Shown one piece after another: positions 54,015 through 63,168 of a stretch of 64,000 nt of DNA (its first letter is position 1; every line of letters starts with the position of its first letter). Location of the stretch: the NCBI RefSeq assembly GCF_003123685.1, contig NZ_QCYJ01000020.1, positions 372,001 through 436,000 on the forward strand. The letters are read 5' to 3'. Source of the DNA: Nocardia aurea. GTDB lineage: Bacteria; Actinomycetota; Actinomycetes; Mycobacteriales; Mycobacteriaceae. Under the pieces are notes generated by a model. It worked only from the letters and a program-made list of their open reading frames with translations, made no database searches and had not been told where the DNA came from. The position numbers and the translations under genes are program-made.

Positions 54015-56603
54015 ATGTCCGCACCCAACCTGACTCGCGAACAGGCGATCGAACGCGCAGCGACAGTGCAGGTCGAGAACTACCGCATCGAACTCGATCT
54101 GACCGACGGGTCGGGCAAACCGGGCGAACATACCTTCTCCTCGCGCACCACCGTCACCTTCACCGCGACGCCGGGCGCGAGCACATTCATCGATATCGTC
54201 GCTCGCCAGGTGCGTGGCGCGGTGCTCAACGGCGACCCGGTCGACGTGTCGGGTTACGACGAGTCGACCGGACTCACGCTCACCGGCCTCGCCGAACGCA
54301 ACGAACTGGTCGTCGAGGCCGACTGCGAGTACTCCCACACCGGTGAGGGCCTGCACCGTTTCGTCGACCCGACCGACGACGCGGTCTATCTCTACTCGCA
54401 GTTCGAGACCGCCGACGCCAAGCGCATGTTCGCCTGCTTCGACCAGCCCGATCTGAAGGCCACCTTCGATATCTCGGTGACCGCCGCTGCGGATTGGAAG
54501 GTCATCTCCAACGGCGCGACCGTCGAGCCCGCCGAAACCACCGCCGCCGAACCCGGCCACCACCGGTTCCGCACCACACCGCGTCTGAGCACCTACCTGG
54601 TCGCTCTCATCGCGGGCCCGTACGCGGAATGGACCGACGTCTACACCGACGATCACGGCACCATCCCGCTCGGCATCTACTGCCGCGCGTCGCTGGCCGG
54701 ACACATGGACGCCGAGCGCCTGTTCACCGAGACCAAACAGGGTTTCGGCTTCTACCACGCCAATTTCGGCGTGCCCTACGCCTTCGGCAAATACGACCAG
54801 CTCTTCGTCCCCGAGTTCAACGCGGGCGCGATGGAGAACGCGGGCGCGGTGACCTTCCTGGAGGATTACGTCTTCCGGTCCAAGGTGACCAGGGCCTCCT
54901 ACGAACGTCGCGCCGAAACCGTGCTGCACGAGATGGCGCACATGTGGTTCGGCGATCTGGTCACCATGAAGTGGTGGGACGATCTGTGGCTCAACGAGTC
55001 CTTCGCCACCTTCGCCTCGGTGCTGTGCCAGTCCGAGGCGACCGAATACACCAATGCCTGGACCACCTTCGCGAATGTGGAGAAGTCCTGGGCCTACCGC
55101 CAGGATCAGCTGCCCTCGACCCATCCCATCGCCGCCGATATCCCCGACTTGGCGGCCGTCGAGGTCAACTTCGACGGAATCACCTACGCCAAGGGCGCTT
55201 CGGTACTGAAACAACTCGTCGCCTACGTCGGCCTCGAACCGTTCCTCGCCGGTCTGCGCGCGTATTTCGCCGACCACGCCTACGGCAACGCGACCTTCGA
55301 CGACCTGCTCGCGGCGCTGGAGAAATCCTCGGGCCGCGACCTGTCGACCTGGGGCGCGCAATGGCTCAAGACCACCGGGCTCAACATTCTCCGTCCCGAT
55401 TTCGACGTCGACGCCGACGGACGCTTCACCCGCTTCTCCGTCGTCCAGGAAGGCGCGCATCCCGGCGCCGGTGAGCAGCGCGTCCACCGGCTCGCCATCG
55501 GTGTCTACGGCGAGCGGGACGGAAAACTGGTGCGCACCAACCGGGTCGAACTCGATCTGGAGGCGGCCGAGCGCACCGACGTGCCCGAACTCGTCGGTGT
55601 GGAGCGCGGACAGTTCGTCCTCGTCAACGACGACGACCTCACCTACTGCTCGGTGCGGCTCGACCCGGATTCGCTCGACGTCGTCCTGCATCGCATCCAC
55701 GAGATCGTCGAACCGCTGCCGCGCACGCTGGCCTGGTCGGCGGCGTGGGAGATGACCCGGCAGGCCGAGATGCGGGCGCGCGATTTCGTCGCCCTGGTCC
55801 AGCGCGGCGTCGGCGCCGAATCGGAAATCGGTGTGGTGCAACGCCTCCTGATGCAGGCCAACACCGCGATCGGCAGCTACGCCGATCCGGGCTGGGCGGC
55901 CGACAAGGGCTGGTCCGAATTCGCCGACACCCTGCTGGCGGCGGCCCGAGCGGCCGAACCCGGTTCGGATCACCAACTGGCGTTCGTCAACTCGCTGACC
56001 GCTGCGAAACTCGATCCACGCCACACCGAGGTGCTGCGCGCACTGCTCGACACCGATCCAGCGGCGGCGGGGCTGAACGGTCTCGACATCGATACCGACC
56101 TGCGCTGGCGCATCGTGACCGCGCTGGCCGCCGCGGGCGATATCGACGGCGACGGCACCGAAACCCCGGTCATCGACCAGGAACTCGCCAACGATCCCAC
56201 CGCGGCGGGTAAGCGGCAGGCCGCGGCGGCGGCCACCGCGCGCCCGATCGCCGAGGTCAAGGAACAGGCGTGGGCCACGGTGATGGGCGACGACGCCGTC
56301 CCCAACATCACCGCCCGTTCCATCGTCGGCGGGTTCGCCCCCGCGGGCCAGGGTGAGTTGCTCGAGTCCTATGTCGAGCGGTACTTCGCCGATGTGCCCG
56401 GTGTCTGGGAACGTCGCTCGAGCGAGGTGGCGCAGACGGTCGTCATCGGGCTGTACCCGTCGTGGGCCATCAGCGACGAGGCGGTCGCCATCGCCGACAA
56501 ATTCCTGTCGGGCGACCACCCGCCCGCCCTGCGTCGCCTGGTCAGCGAAGGTAAGGCCGGTATCGAGCGGTCGCTGCGCGCCCGGGCCGCGGACGCCGAA
56601 TAG
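54015..56603 (+). CDS. pepN: Aminopeptidase N
   Basis: M1-family zinc aminopeptidase for peptide turnover in the cytoplasm. The 862-residue protein has the exopeptidase motif GAMEN (271-275), the zinc site HEMAH (305-309) with Glu328 in NESFA, and a long helical C-terminal ERAP1-like domain. No signal peptide is present. GAAGGAG precedes ATG 54015. It matches Rv2467 in order and length. A hairpin follows the stop. Confidence 0.97.
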   Translation: MSAPNLTREQAIERAATVQVENYRIELDLTDGSGKPGEHTFSSRTTVTFTATPGASTFIDIVARQVRGAVLNGDPVDVSGYDESTGLTLTGLAERNELVVEADCEYSHTGEGLHRFVDPTDDAVYLYSQFETADAKRMFACFDQPDLKATFDISVTAAADWKVISNGATVEPAETTAAEPGHHRFRTTPRLSTYLVALIAGPYAEWTDVYTDDHGTIPLGIYCRASLAGHMDAERLFTETKQGFGFYHANFGVPYAFGKYDQLFVPEFNAGAMENAGAVTFLEDYVFRSKVTRASYERRAETVLHEMAHMWFGDLVTMKWWDDLWLNESFATFASVLCQSEATEYTNAWTTFANVEKSWAYRQDQLPSTHPIAADIPDLAAVEVNFDGITYAKGASVLKQLVAYVGLEPFLAGLRAYFADHAYGNATFDDLLAALEKSSGRDLSTWGAQWLKTTGLNILRPDFDVDADGRFTRFSVVQEGAHPGAGEQRVHRLAIGVYGERDGKLVRTNRVELDLEAAERTDVPELVGVERGQFVLVNDDDLTYCSVRLDPDSLDVVLHRIHEIVEPLPRTLAWSAAWEMTRQAEMRARDFVALVQRGVGAESEIGVVQRLLMQANTAIGSYADPGWAADKGWSEFADTLLAAARAAEPGSDHQLAFVNSLTAAKLDPRHTEVLRALLDTDPAAAGLNGLDIDTDLRWRIVTALAAAGDIDGDGTETPVIDQELANDPTAAGKRQAAAAATARPIAEVKEQAWATVMGDDAVPNITARSIVGGFAPAGQGELLESYVERYFADVPGVWERRSSEVAQTVVIGLYPSWAISDEAVAIADKFLSGDHPPALRRLVSEGKAGIERSLRARAADAE

Positions 56604-56619
56604 GCACGAGGACGCGAAA

Positions 56620-56647
56620 CGGGGTGAACCGGAAACGGTTCACCCCG
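56620..56647. terminator. Bidirectional terminator with GAAA tetraloop
   Basis: CGGGGTGAACCG (56620-56631) and CGGTTCACCCCG (56636-56647) form a perfect 12-bp stem closed by GAAA, a stable GNRA tetraloop, between the convergent pepN and DUF5130 genes. Confidence 0.75.
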
Positions 56648-56682
56648 ATGAGCACACGAACGTGTACGGGTAGGAGCGGGTC

Positions 56683-57147
56683 TCAGCGCCTGAATTCGCC
56701 GACCATGACCTCGATCGCCGAGCGCAGACCGTCGATCAGGTCGCCACGCTTGAACGAGTCCCGCGCGGCGGTGGCGCCGAGCTGGCACATGCGGTCCTTG
56801 GCGCGGACCGGCACGTCGATGCCCGCACGGACCTCGATGGCCTTGTCGTTCGGGGAGACGGCGATCAGTACCGAACGCGCCGCGTCGGGCGTCGCGGGGA
56901 AGATCGCGTCCGCGCCCGCGGCCGAGTCCGACCCCAGATCGCCGATGTAGACGTTGAAACGCGTGTTGGTCGCCCTGGTCGCCTTGGTGAGCGCGTTATC
57001 GATGGCGAGCCGTTCGTCGTCGCTGAACGGCACCTCCTTGAACACGTCACCGGCCTCGTGCACACCCGAGACCCGGCCACTGCTGGTGAGGGCGTATCCG
57101 TGCGGCAGGTCGGATTCGACCACCGCGGGCCACTTAGAATTTGCCAC
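56683..57147 (-). CDS. DUF5130 protein (Rv2468c-like)
   Basis: A 154-residue protein of the actinobacterial DUF5130 family, related to TPM-domain proteins. The middle part VPFSDDERLAIDNALTKATRATNTRFNVYIGDLG (about 40-73) and VLIAVSPNDKAIEVRAGIDVPVRAKDR fit a TPM-like fold. It starts with a GTG (MANSKWPAVVESDLPHGYAL) overlapping the upstream ctaJ gene by 14 nt. Function unknown; the fixed linkage to ctaJ in mycobacteria suggests a role near the respiratory oxidase. Confidence 0.88.
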   Translation of the reverse strand: MANSKWPAVVESDLPHGYALTSSGRVSGVHEAGDVFKEVPFSDDERLAIDNALTKATRATNTRFNVYIGDLGSDSAAGADAIFPATPDAARSVLIAVSPNDKAIEVRAGIDVPVRAKDRMCQLGATAARDSFKRGDLIDGLRSAIEVMVGEFRR

Positions 57148-57409
57148 TTGCCCGGCCTCCGATCAGATTCGCCCCGGCGGCTTCGATAGCCGCGTGACCG
57201 CCATGCGGCGCTTCGCCGTGGTGGCCGTGTCCGGTCACCTCGTCGGTGGCACTCCACAACACCGGCGGCTGGGTCCACTTCTGACCGAGGTCGAAATGGG
57301 CCGGTTTATCACCAGCGAGTGGCTTGCCGAGATACGACAATCCGGCGATCGCGCCATAGATCACCAGCGGGATCGCGCCGAAGATCAGCACTGTCTCGAG
57401 AATGCTCAC
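57134..57409 (-). CDS. ctaJ: aa3-type cytochrome oxidase accessory subunit CtaJ
   Basis: A 91-residue single-pass membrane protein. One helix lies at about 5-27 (ETVLIFGAIPLVIYGAIAGLSYLG), followed by a periplasmic or cytoplasmic part with KPAHFDLGQKWTQPPVLWSATD and a His/Gly-rich segment. CtaJ is an actinobacterial subunit of the cytochrome bcc-aa3 supercomplex. Its place directly before the DUF5130 gene, near pepN, is the same as in mycobacteria. The two genes overlap by 14 nt, so they are translationally linked. Confidence 0.85.
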   Translation of the reverse strand: MSILETVLIFGAIPLVIYGAIAGLSYLGKPLAGDKPAHFDLGQKWTQPPVLWSATDEVTGHGHHGEAPHGGHAAIEAAGANLIGGRASGKF

Positions 57410-57477
57410 GGATCAACGGTATCCGATCGCCTGTAGTAGATCATCCACTGGTCGTACCGCGACGCGATCGTGTTGGT

Positions 57478-59100
57478 TCAGACCAGCCACGCGGCGGCAT
57501 CCGGAGGCAGCTGACCGTTCTTCAGCGTCGCGCTGGCCAGCAGCAATTCACCGGGCGGTAGCGGGATCGGGGCCGCAGTGGCGTTGAGCACGCAGACCAG
57601 CCCGCCGGGTCGCCGGAAGGCGAGACAACCCTTCGGGCTGCCATACCACTCGATGCGCTCACCGGCGAACTCCGGGCGTGTCCCGCGCATCTCGATCGCC
57701 ATCCGGTACAGCGACACCGTCGACCCGAGTTCCTCGAGTTGGGCCTCCACCGTCAGCCGCGCCCACTCCGCGGGTTCGGGCAGCCAGGACTGCGCCGCGG
57801 CGGTGAAACCGAACGGCGGGGTGTCGCCCTCCCACGGCAGCGGCACCCGGCAGCCGTCGCGCCCGCGCTCGGTATGCCCCGAGCGCTCCCAGACCGGATC
57901 CTGCAAGACGTCCTCGGGCAGGTCGTCCACATTCGGCAGACCCAGTTCCGAGCCGTTGTAGAGGAAGACCGAGCCGGGCAGGGCGAGTTCGACCATCATC
58001 ATCGCCTTGGCCCGCTCGACCCCGTCGACACCGCCGCCGTACCGGGTGACCTCGCGTTCGATGTCGTGATTGGACAGCGTCCAGGTCGGCGTCGCGCCCA
58101 CCGGGGCCACCGCGGCGAGCGAATGGTCGATGGCGGCGCGCACCGATTCGGCGTTGAACGCGGTTTCGGCGAGGCGGAAGTTGAAGGCCAGATGTAGCTC
58201 GTCGGGGCGTACGTACTCGCCGAAGCGGACGTTGTCGTCGACCCACACCTCACCGATGGAGACCGCGTGCGGATACTCGTCGAGCACCTTGCGGAAACGG
58301 CGGTGGATCTCGTGCACGCCCGGGTTGTTGAAACGCGGATCGTCGTCGTCGTGCACCAGCATCTTGGTCGAGACGTTCGCCATATCGGGCAGTCCAGGCG
58401 GTTTGGCCATTCCGTGCGCCACATCGATGCGGAATCCGTCGATCCCGCGGTCCAGCCAGAACCGCAGTGTCTGCTCGAAGTCGGCGACGACCTCGGGGTT
58501 CTCCCAGTTCAGATCGGGCTGTTCGGGCGCGAAGATGTGCAGGTACCACTGGCCGGGCGTGCCGTCGGGTTCGGTGACCCTGGTCCATGCCGGTCCGCCG
58601 AAGATACTCGGCCAGTTGTTCGGCGGCTCGGAGCCGTCGGGCCCGCGACCGTCGCGGAAGATGTAGCGGGCGCGTTCTCCGCTGCCCGGTGCGGCCGTGC
58701 GCGCCGCGACGAACCACGGGTGCTGATCACTGGTGTGATTGGGCACCAGGTCCATGGTGATCTTGATACGTCGCTCGTGCGCCTCGGCGATCAGGGCGTC
58801 CATCGCCGCCATCCCACCGAACAGCGGATCGATATCGCGCGGATCGGCGACGTCGTAGCCTCCATCGGCCATCGGTGAGCGCATGACCGGGCAGATCCAC
58901 AGCGCGTCGACTCCGAGTAGTTCCAGGTAGCCGAGCTTTTCGCGGATACCGCCGAGATCACCGACGCCGTCGCCGTCGGAATCGGCGAAGGATCGCGGGT
59001 AGACCTGATAGAACACGGCCGAGCGCCACCACGGTTGCGCGTCTCCGTCGGCCGGTTCGGTGCGATCCACCGGCGCCGGCACGGCTGGTGTCTGTGTCAC
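57478..59100 (-). CDS. aglA: GH13 alpha-glucosidase
   Basis: A 540-residue alpha-amylase-family enzyme acting on alpha-1,4/1,6-glucosides in the cytoplasm. The four GH13 regions are visible: DLVPNHTSDQHPWF (I), GFRIDVAHG with the nucleophile Asp (II), SIGEVWVDD with the acid/base Glu (III) and LSNHDIEREVTRYGG (IV). N-terminal WWRSAVFYQVYPRSFADSDGDGVGDL is typical for oligo-1,6-glucosidase/alpha-glucosidase types. The counterpart Rv2471 is annotated aglA. It lies downstream of glbO on the same strand. Confidence 0.94.
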   Translation of the reverse strand: MTQTPAVPAPVDRTEPADGDAQPWWRSAVFYQVYPRSFADSDGDGVGDLGGIREKLGYLELLGVDALWICPVMRSPMADGGYDVADPRDIDPLFGGMAAMDALIAEAHERRIKITMDLVPNHTSDQHPWFVAARTAAPGSGERARYIFRDGRGPDGSEPPNNWPSIFGGPAWTRVTEPDGTPGQWYLHIFAPEQPDLNWENPEVVADFEQTLRFWLDRGIDGFRIDVAHGMAKPPGLPDMANVSTKMLVHDDDDPRFNNPGVHEIHRRFRKVLDEYPHAVSIGEVWVDDNVRFGEYVRPDELHLAFNFRLAETAFNAESVRAAIDHSLAAVAPVGATPTWTLSNHDIEREVTRYGGGVDGVERAKAMMMVELALPGSVFLYNGSELGLPNVDDLPEDVLQDPVWERSGHTERGRDGCRVPLPWEGDTPPFGFTAAAQSWLPEPAEWARLTVEAQLEELGSTVSLYRMAIEMRGTRPEFAGERIEWYGSPKGCLAFRRPGGLVCVLNATAAPIPLPPGELLLASATLKNGQLPPDAAAWLV

Positions 59101-59311
59101 ATCCGTAATAGTGCCAAAGAATTTCGGCGAATTCCCTCAGGCAACGCCATGTTCACAGCATCCCGGCAAACCGTCAGCGTGTGCGTCGCCCTTTCGAAAA
59201 GCCTGCTACAGCCCAGCAATCGAACCGGACGGTCGAATCCGCACTGGTGGACCAGCGAATTCACCGCCACCGGCTCGACGCGACCCACGTCACTTTCGGT
59301 GACGGATGTCG

Positions 59312-59332
59312 CGTGCGCCACTCTTGCGCACG
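59312..59332 (-). terminator. Hairpin after glbO
   Basis: CGTGCGC (59312-59318) and GCGCACG (59326-59332) form a 7-bp stem with a 7-nt loop, 5 bp past the glbO stop. The remaining gap to the aglA start (59101-59311) contains nothing recognised. Confidence 0.4.
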
Positions 59333-59337
59333 GCGTC

Positions 59338-59742
59338 TCAGAAGGGCGAGTTCACCAGAGAATTCGCGGCCATCTCCATGTAATCGAGCATCGCCTTGCG
59401 ATGTTCGTCGTCGAGCACATCGGGCTCGATCTCGGCGATACCGATACGCATACACCGCAGCCAGGCGTCACGCTCGATCGGACCGACCTTGAACGGCATG
59501 TGCCGCATCCGCAGCCGGGGATGGCCGCGTTCGTCGGAGTAGGTGCGCGGGCCGCCCCAATACTGTTCCAGGAACATGCGCAGCCGCCGTTCGGCCGGGC
59601 CGAGATCCTCCTCCGGATAGAGCGGACGCAGCACCTCGTCGGCGGCCACCTCGCGGTAGAAGGCCGCGACGATGCGCTGGAAGGTATCCGCACCGCCGAC
59701 CGCGTCGTAGAATGACGTCGCCGTCTGCTCGCCCGTGCTCAT
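59338..59742 (-). CDS. glbO: Group II truncated haemoglobin O
   Basis: A 134-residue 2-on-2 globin that binds O2 and is linked to respiration and redox protection. All key residues of mycobacterial trHbO are present with a constant offset of six: Tyr29 (B10), Tyr42 (CD1), the proximal His81 (F8) in MRHMPFKVG and Trp94 (G8) in [11 protein letters not shown] 59742 has AGAGGA upstream; a longer frame exists but is not needed. It sits upstream of aglA on the same strand, as glbO and aglA do in M. tuberculosis. Confidence 0.96.
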   Translation of the reverse strand: MSTGEQTATSFYDAVGGADTFQRIVAAFYREVAADEVLRPLYPEEDLGPAERRLRMFLEQYWGGPRTYSDERGHPRLRMRHMPFKVGPIERDAWLRCMRIGIAEIEPDVLDDEHRKAMLDYMEMAANSLVNSPF

Positions 59743-59960
59743 CTGGTCCTCTCGATAGCCGGATGCACCGCCGTCCATTGTGCCCGCACGGCTGGTCGGG
59801 GCCACGCGGGCCGCCTCACACGGCTGCCCGAGGCCATTTCAGCGGCAGTTAACCGAACATTGTGCGAAATCACCGTGCAATCGGCCTCTTTCCATGGTCA
59901 ACTGATTGCAGGTTCAGCGGAATATCACATGATCTTGTCGATGACGAAATCGGGGTCCCC

Positions 59961-60683
59961 ATGAAGCAGCGGCACGGCCGATCACACGAGGCCAGGGCGC
60001 ACCGACAACTCCAGCCCGCCGACGTCCACAATCGTGGGTCGGGGGCTACTCCGCTGCATATCCTGTCCGACCATCATCCGGGCTCCCATCGCCCCGGTGA
60101 GACCGTCCATCACGGTCCACATCTGACTTCGGTCTCCTCCGAGACCATGAACGCCCAGACCATTCACTGGTTGAAGCGCCGGGTGCTGCTTCTCAACGCC
60201 ACCTACGAGCCGCTCACCGCCCTGTCCGCACGCCGCGCCGTCGTCCTGCTCATCTGCGACAAGGCCGACGCCGTGCACCACAACGAGGAGAATCCGGTCG
60301 TGCATTCGGCCGAGGCGGCCGTCCCCGTCCCCTCGGTGATCCGACTGCGCAACTACGTCCACGTCCCCTACCGGGCCCGGGTGCCGATGACGCGGGCCGC
60401 CCTCATGCACCGCGATCGCTACCGCTGTGGCTATTGCGGCGCGAAGGCCGAGACCATCGATCACGTCATCCCGCGCAGTCGCGGCGGCGAGCATTCCTGG
60501 GAGAACTGCGTCGCCAGCTGCGCTCCCTGCAACCATCGCAAAGCCGACAAACTGCTCAGCGAGCTGGGCTGGACGCTGCGGTCGCCGCTCGTCTCCCCCA
60601 AAGGCCCGCACTGGCGGTTGCTGTCGACCACCACCGACCTCGACCCCGTGTGGTTGCAGTACCTGGGCGAGGGCGCGGCCTGA
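59961..60683 (+). CDS. HNH endonuclease-domain protein (Rv2469c-like)
   Basis: A protein of up to 240 residues. The N-terminal 60 residues are basic, His-rich and probably disordered (MKQRHGRSHEARAHRQLQ). The core begins KRRVLLLNATYEPLTALSARRAV, and the HNH nuclease finger is RYRCGYCGAKAETIDHVIPRSRGGEHSWENCVASCAPCNHRKADK, with two CxxC zinc pairs around the catalytic DHV. The family is conserved in actinobacteria but has no proven role. ATG 60147 is a shorter alternative (178 residues). In M. tuberculosis its homologue is encoded beside glbO, as here, but the block is inverted. Confidence 0.82.
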   Translation: MKQRHGRSHEARAHRQLQPADVHNRGSGATPLHILSDHHPGSHRPGETVHHGPHLTSVSSETMNAQTIHWLKRRVLLLNATYEPLTALSARRAVVLLICDKADAVHHNEENPVVHSAEAAVPVPSVIRLRNYVHVPYRARVPMTRAALMHRDRYRCGYCGAKAETIDHVIPRSRGGEHSWENCVASCAPCNHRKADKLLSELGWTLRSPLVSPKGPHWRLLSTTTDLDPVWLQYLGEGAA

Positions 60684-60686
60684 GTC

Positions 60687-61253
60687 TCACGGGTATTCGA
60701 TCACCAGCGTCGCCCAGGTGCCCGCTTCCAGTGCCTCGAAGACGTGCGGGGCGTCACCCGGGTAGGAGATGTAGTCACCCGGCCGCAGTTCCACGGGGGC
60801 ATCCGACGGGCCGGCCAGGGCACGGCCCGTGGCGAGCAGGATGTGTTCGACCACGCCCGGGGTGTGCGGGTCCGAGTCGCGGGCGTGGCCGGGTTCGGCG
60901 GTGATGCGGAACATGTCGCGGCGGGTGTTCGGCGGACCGGCCGCGAGCAGTGTGGCGCGATAGTCGGAACGCTCGGCCGCGACCACCGGCCCCTCCCCCG
61001 CACGAATCACCGACACGGCGGGCCGCGGCGGGTCCAGCAACCGTGAGAACGGCATGTCGAGCGCGACACACAGCGCCCACAGTGTCTCCAGACTCGGGTT
61101 GCCACTCCCCGATTCCAATTGGGACAGCGTGGATTTCGCGATACCGGCACGGTTGGCGACCTCGGTGAGCGACAGCCCGGCCCTGGTCCGTTCCCGGCGC
61201 AGCGACGCCGCGATCGCCGCCTGCGGCGTCGCCGTCGAGCCGTCCCGCGTCAT
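60687..61253 (-). CDS. XRE-family regulator with C-terminal cupin domain
   Basis: A 188-residue regulator. The helix-turn-helix covers about residues 12-66 (LRRERTRAGLSLTEVANRAG, IAKSTLSQLESGSGNPSLETLW). The cupin, about 110-186, contains GVVEHILLATGRALAG and LRPGDYISYPGDAPHVFEAL, a likely ligand pocket. XRE-cupin regulators often control small amine or amino-acid transport and catabolism. It is divergent from azlCD with 79 bp between starts, which makes those exporter genes the probable target. Confidence 0.93.
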   Translation of the reverse strand: MTRDGSTATPQAAIAASLRRERTRAGLSLTEVANRAGIAKSTLSQLESGSGNPSLETLWALCVALDMPFSRLLDPPRPAVSVIRAGEGPVVAAERSDYRATLLAAGPPNTRRDMFRITAEPGHARDSDPHTPGVVEHILLATGRALAGPSDAPVELRPGDYISYPGDAPHVFEALEAGTWATLVIEYP

Positions 61254-61332
61254 TCCCCACTCCCGTCGTGTTCGGAATCCGGTACAGGAAACCACATTGA
61301 CGAATCGTCCGCGTGCGTTCACCATAAGCTAC

Positions 61333-62094
61333 ATGCGTTCGATATGGCGAACACTCGGGCGGGACACGGTCTCGGGAATCGCGGCCGTGCTCGTGGCCGT
61401 CGCGATGATCGGCGTCTCCTACGGGGCGACGGCCGTCGGCGCGGGATTCCCCGTCTGGCTGCCCGTCGTGCTCGGCGTGGTCGTCCTCGCGGGTGGAGCG
61501 GAATTCCTGTTCATCGGGATCATCGCCGCGGGTGGCAGCCCGATCGCGGCCGTGCTGGCGGGACTGGTGGTCAATGCGAGGCATCTGCCCTACGGGCTGT
61601 CGCTGCCGGAGGTGACCGGCAGCGGGTGGCGTCGCCTGCTCGGGGTCCATGTGATGAACGACGAATCCGTCGCCGTGGCGCTGGCCCAATCCGATATCGA
61701 ACGCAAACGCGCCGCGTACTGGCTCTGCGGGGTGGGAGTCCTGCTCGCCTGGCCCGGTGGCGCGGCCCTGGGCGCGCTGATCGGCAGTATCGTCCCCGAC
61801 ACCTCCGCCTTCGGTCTGGACGCGGTCTTTCCCGCGGTACTGCTCGCCCTGGTGATCCCCGCGCTGCGCGACCGGGACACCTTCGGCGCGGTCTGCGCGG
61901 GGGTGGTCGTGGCGCTCACGACCTCCGCATTCCTGCCGCCGGGTTTACCGGTGCTGTTCGCGCTCTCCGGTGTGGTCGTGGCGGCGTTCACGCTGCGGCG
62001 TGGGGAACGGAGCGAGGTGGTCGACGGTGGCGAATCGGACTCCGGATCGTGCGCCCCTCGCGAATGTTCCGCGCGACGCAGTGATACCGCATGA
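61333..62094 (+). CDS. azlC: AzlC-family branched-chain amino acid exporter subunit
   Basis: The large subunit of a branched-chain amino acid (AzlCD/BrnFE-type) export permease. The 253-residue protein has about seven membrane helices and the AzlC signature GAEFLFIGIIAAGGSPIAAVLAGLVVNARHLPYGLSLP near residue 60. ATG 61333 was chosen; the longer upstream frame lies inside the divergent XRE gene. The stop overlaps the azlD start (ATGA), so both subunits are made together. Confidence 0.93.
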   Translation: MRSIWRTLGRDTVSGIAAVLVAVAMIGVSYGATAVGAGFPVWLPVVLGVVVLAGGAEFLFIGIIAAGGSPIAAVLAGLVVNARHLPYGLSLPEVTGSGWRRLLGVHVMNDESVAVALAQSDIERKRAAYWLCGVGVLLAWPGGAALGALIGSIVPDTSAFGLDAVFPAVLLALVIPALRDRDTFGAVCAGVVVALTTSAFLPPGLPVLFALSGVVVAAFTLRRGERSEVVDGGESDSGSCAPRECSARRSDTA

Positions 62095-62402
62095 TGCCGA
62101 CCGCGGGGATCATCGCGCTCGCCGTCGGCACCTTCGCATTCCGCTGGGCCGGGCCCGCGTTGCGCAGCCGCATCCGGTTTCCCGAACGTGCCGAGCGACT
62201 ACTGGAGATCGGGGCGGTGGTCCTGCTCGCGGCGTTGGTCGCGGTCACCACCCTGCCCTTCGGCACCGCGCAACCGGGAGTGGCGCTACCCGCCGGGGTG
62301 GTCGTCGGCGGTGTTCTCGCATGGCGGAGAGCGCCGCTGCTCGTGGTGATCGTGGCGGCGGCGGGGTGTACGGCGGCGCTACGACTGTCCGGAGTCGCTT
62401 GA
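62091..62402 (+). CDS. azlD: AzlD-family branched-chain amino acid exporter subunit
   Basis: The small subunit of the AzlCD exporter. The 103-residue protein has three or four membrane helices, with ALAVGTFAFRWAGPALRSRIRFPERAERLLEIG at the N-terminus, including the AzlD Phe-Arg-x-x-Pro-type block. It is translationally coupled to azlC by a 4-nt overlap. It converges on the following minus-strand gene with 28 bp between stops. Confidence 0.92.
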   Translation: MMPTAGIIALAVGTFAFRWAGPALRSRIRFPERAERLLEIGAVVLLAALVAVTTLPFGTAQPGVALPAGVVVGGVLAWRRAPLLVVIVAAAGCTAALRLSGVA

Positions 62403-62430
62403 GTCCGGCGAACCACCGACAACTCCCCGA

Positions 62431-63099
62431 TCAGCTCGGGGTCAGCGGAATGGCTCCGCCGCGACGACGCGCGACCGAGCCGTAGCGCGCGTCGATCCGC
62501 AACCACGTGTTGGTGGCCCGGACGCGGACGATCTCGCTGGGCGGGATGCGTCGAGCCTCGGCCCTGTCTCCCGAATGCGGGATGAAATCCATTGCGGTCA
62601 GGGCGAAGACGACTCGCATCGGCACTTCGACCGAAACCGGGTCGGCCGACACCGTGAGCACAGTCTGGTCCAGCAGCGAGGCGGGCGGGCCGTGCGAGCT
62701 GCCGTGTTCCTTGGCGAGCTGGGCGCCGCGTTCCGCCAATTCGACCAGCGTGCGCGCGGGCACATCGTCGATATGGGCGAATCCGTCGCTCGGCGGCAGC
62801 GCACCACGCCAGGCCGAATCCATCGAATAGCCGAGGTCGATCGGACTGCCGGAGCCGAGTCCGGCCAGCACCAGATCGGCGCCGACGGTGACATCGTCGA
62901 CCCCCAGTTCGGCCGACACCGTTCGCACGGCCAATGCCTCGAAACCGGTTGTCACCCACGCCGAGACAAACGTGTCGCCGCGCCTGCGCAAGCGCACCAC
63001 CGCCGCGACATCCAGCCGGATCGCCCGGCTCAGGAAGGTGGCCAGATTCTCACGCTCGGCCGGATCACTGACATGCAGCACACGCTGCTGGGACCTCAC
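62431..63099 (-). CDS. Conserved Mycobacteriales protein (Rv2474c-like), function unknown
   Basis: A 222-residue cytoplasmic protein without a recognised domain. It begins MRSQQRVLHVSDPAERENLATFLSRAIRLDVAAVVRLRRRG and ends with a basic segment (RYGSVARRRGGAIPL). The position, directly downstream of the thioesterase gene on the same strand, is that of Rv2474c in M. tuberculosis. The pattern VVRLRRRGDTFVSAWVTTGFEALAVRTV suggests an alpha/beta fold. The pair is probably one operon with a 69-bp gap. Confidence 0.8.
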   Translation of the reverse strand: MRSQQRVLHVSDPAERENLATFLSRAIRLDVAAVVRLRRRGDTFVSAWVTTGFEALAVRTVSAELGVDDVTVGADLVLAGLGSGSPIDLGYSMDSAWRGALPPSDGFAHIDDVPARTLVELAERGAQLAKEHGSSHGPPASLLDQTVLTVSADPVSVEVPMRVVFALTAMDFIPHSGDRAEARRIPPSEIVRVRATNTWLRIDARYGSVARRRGGAIPLTPS

Positions 63100-63168
63100 G
63101 GCATCTCCGCCCGCACGGGCGTCGCCGCCCTCACAACACCACTGTCGTCACGAAACCCTGAGCTCAGC

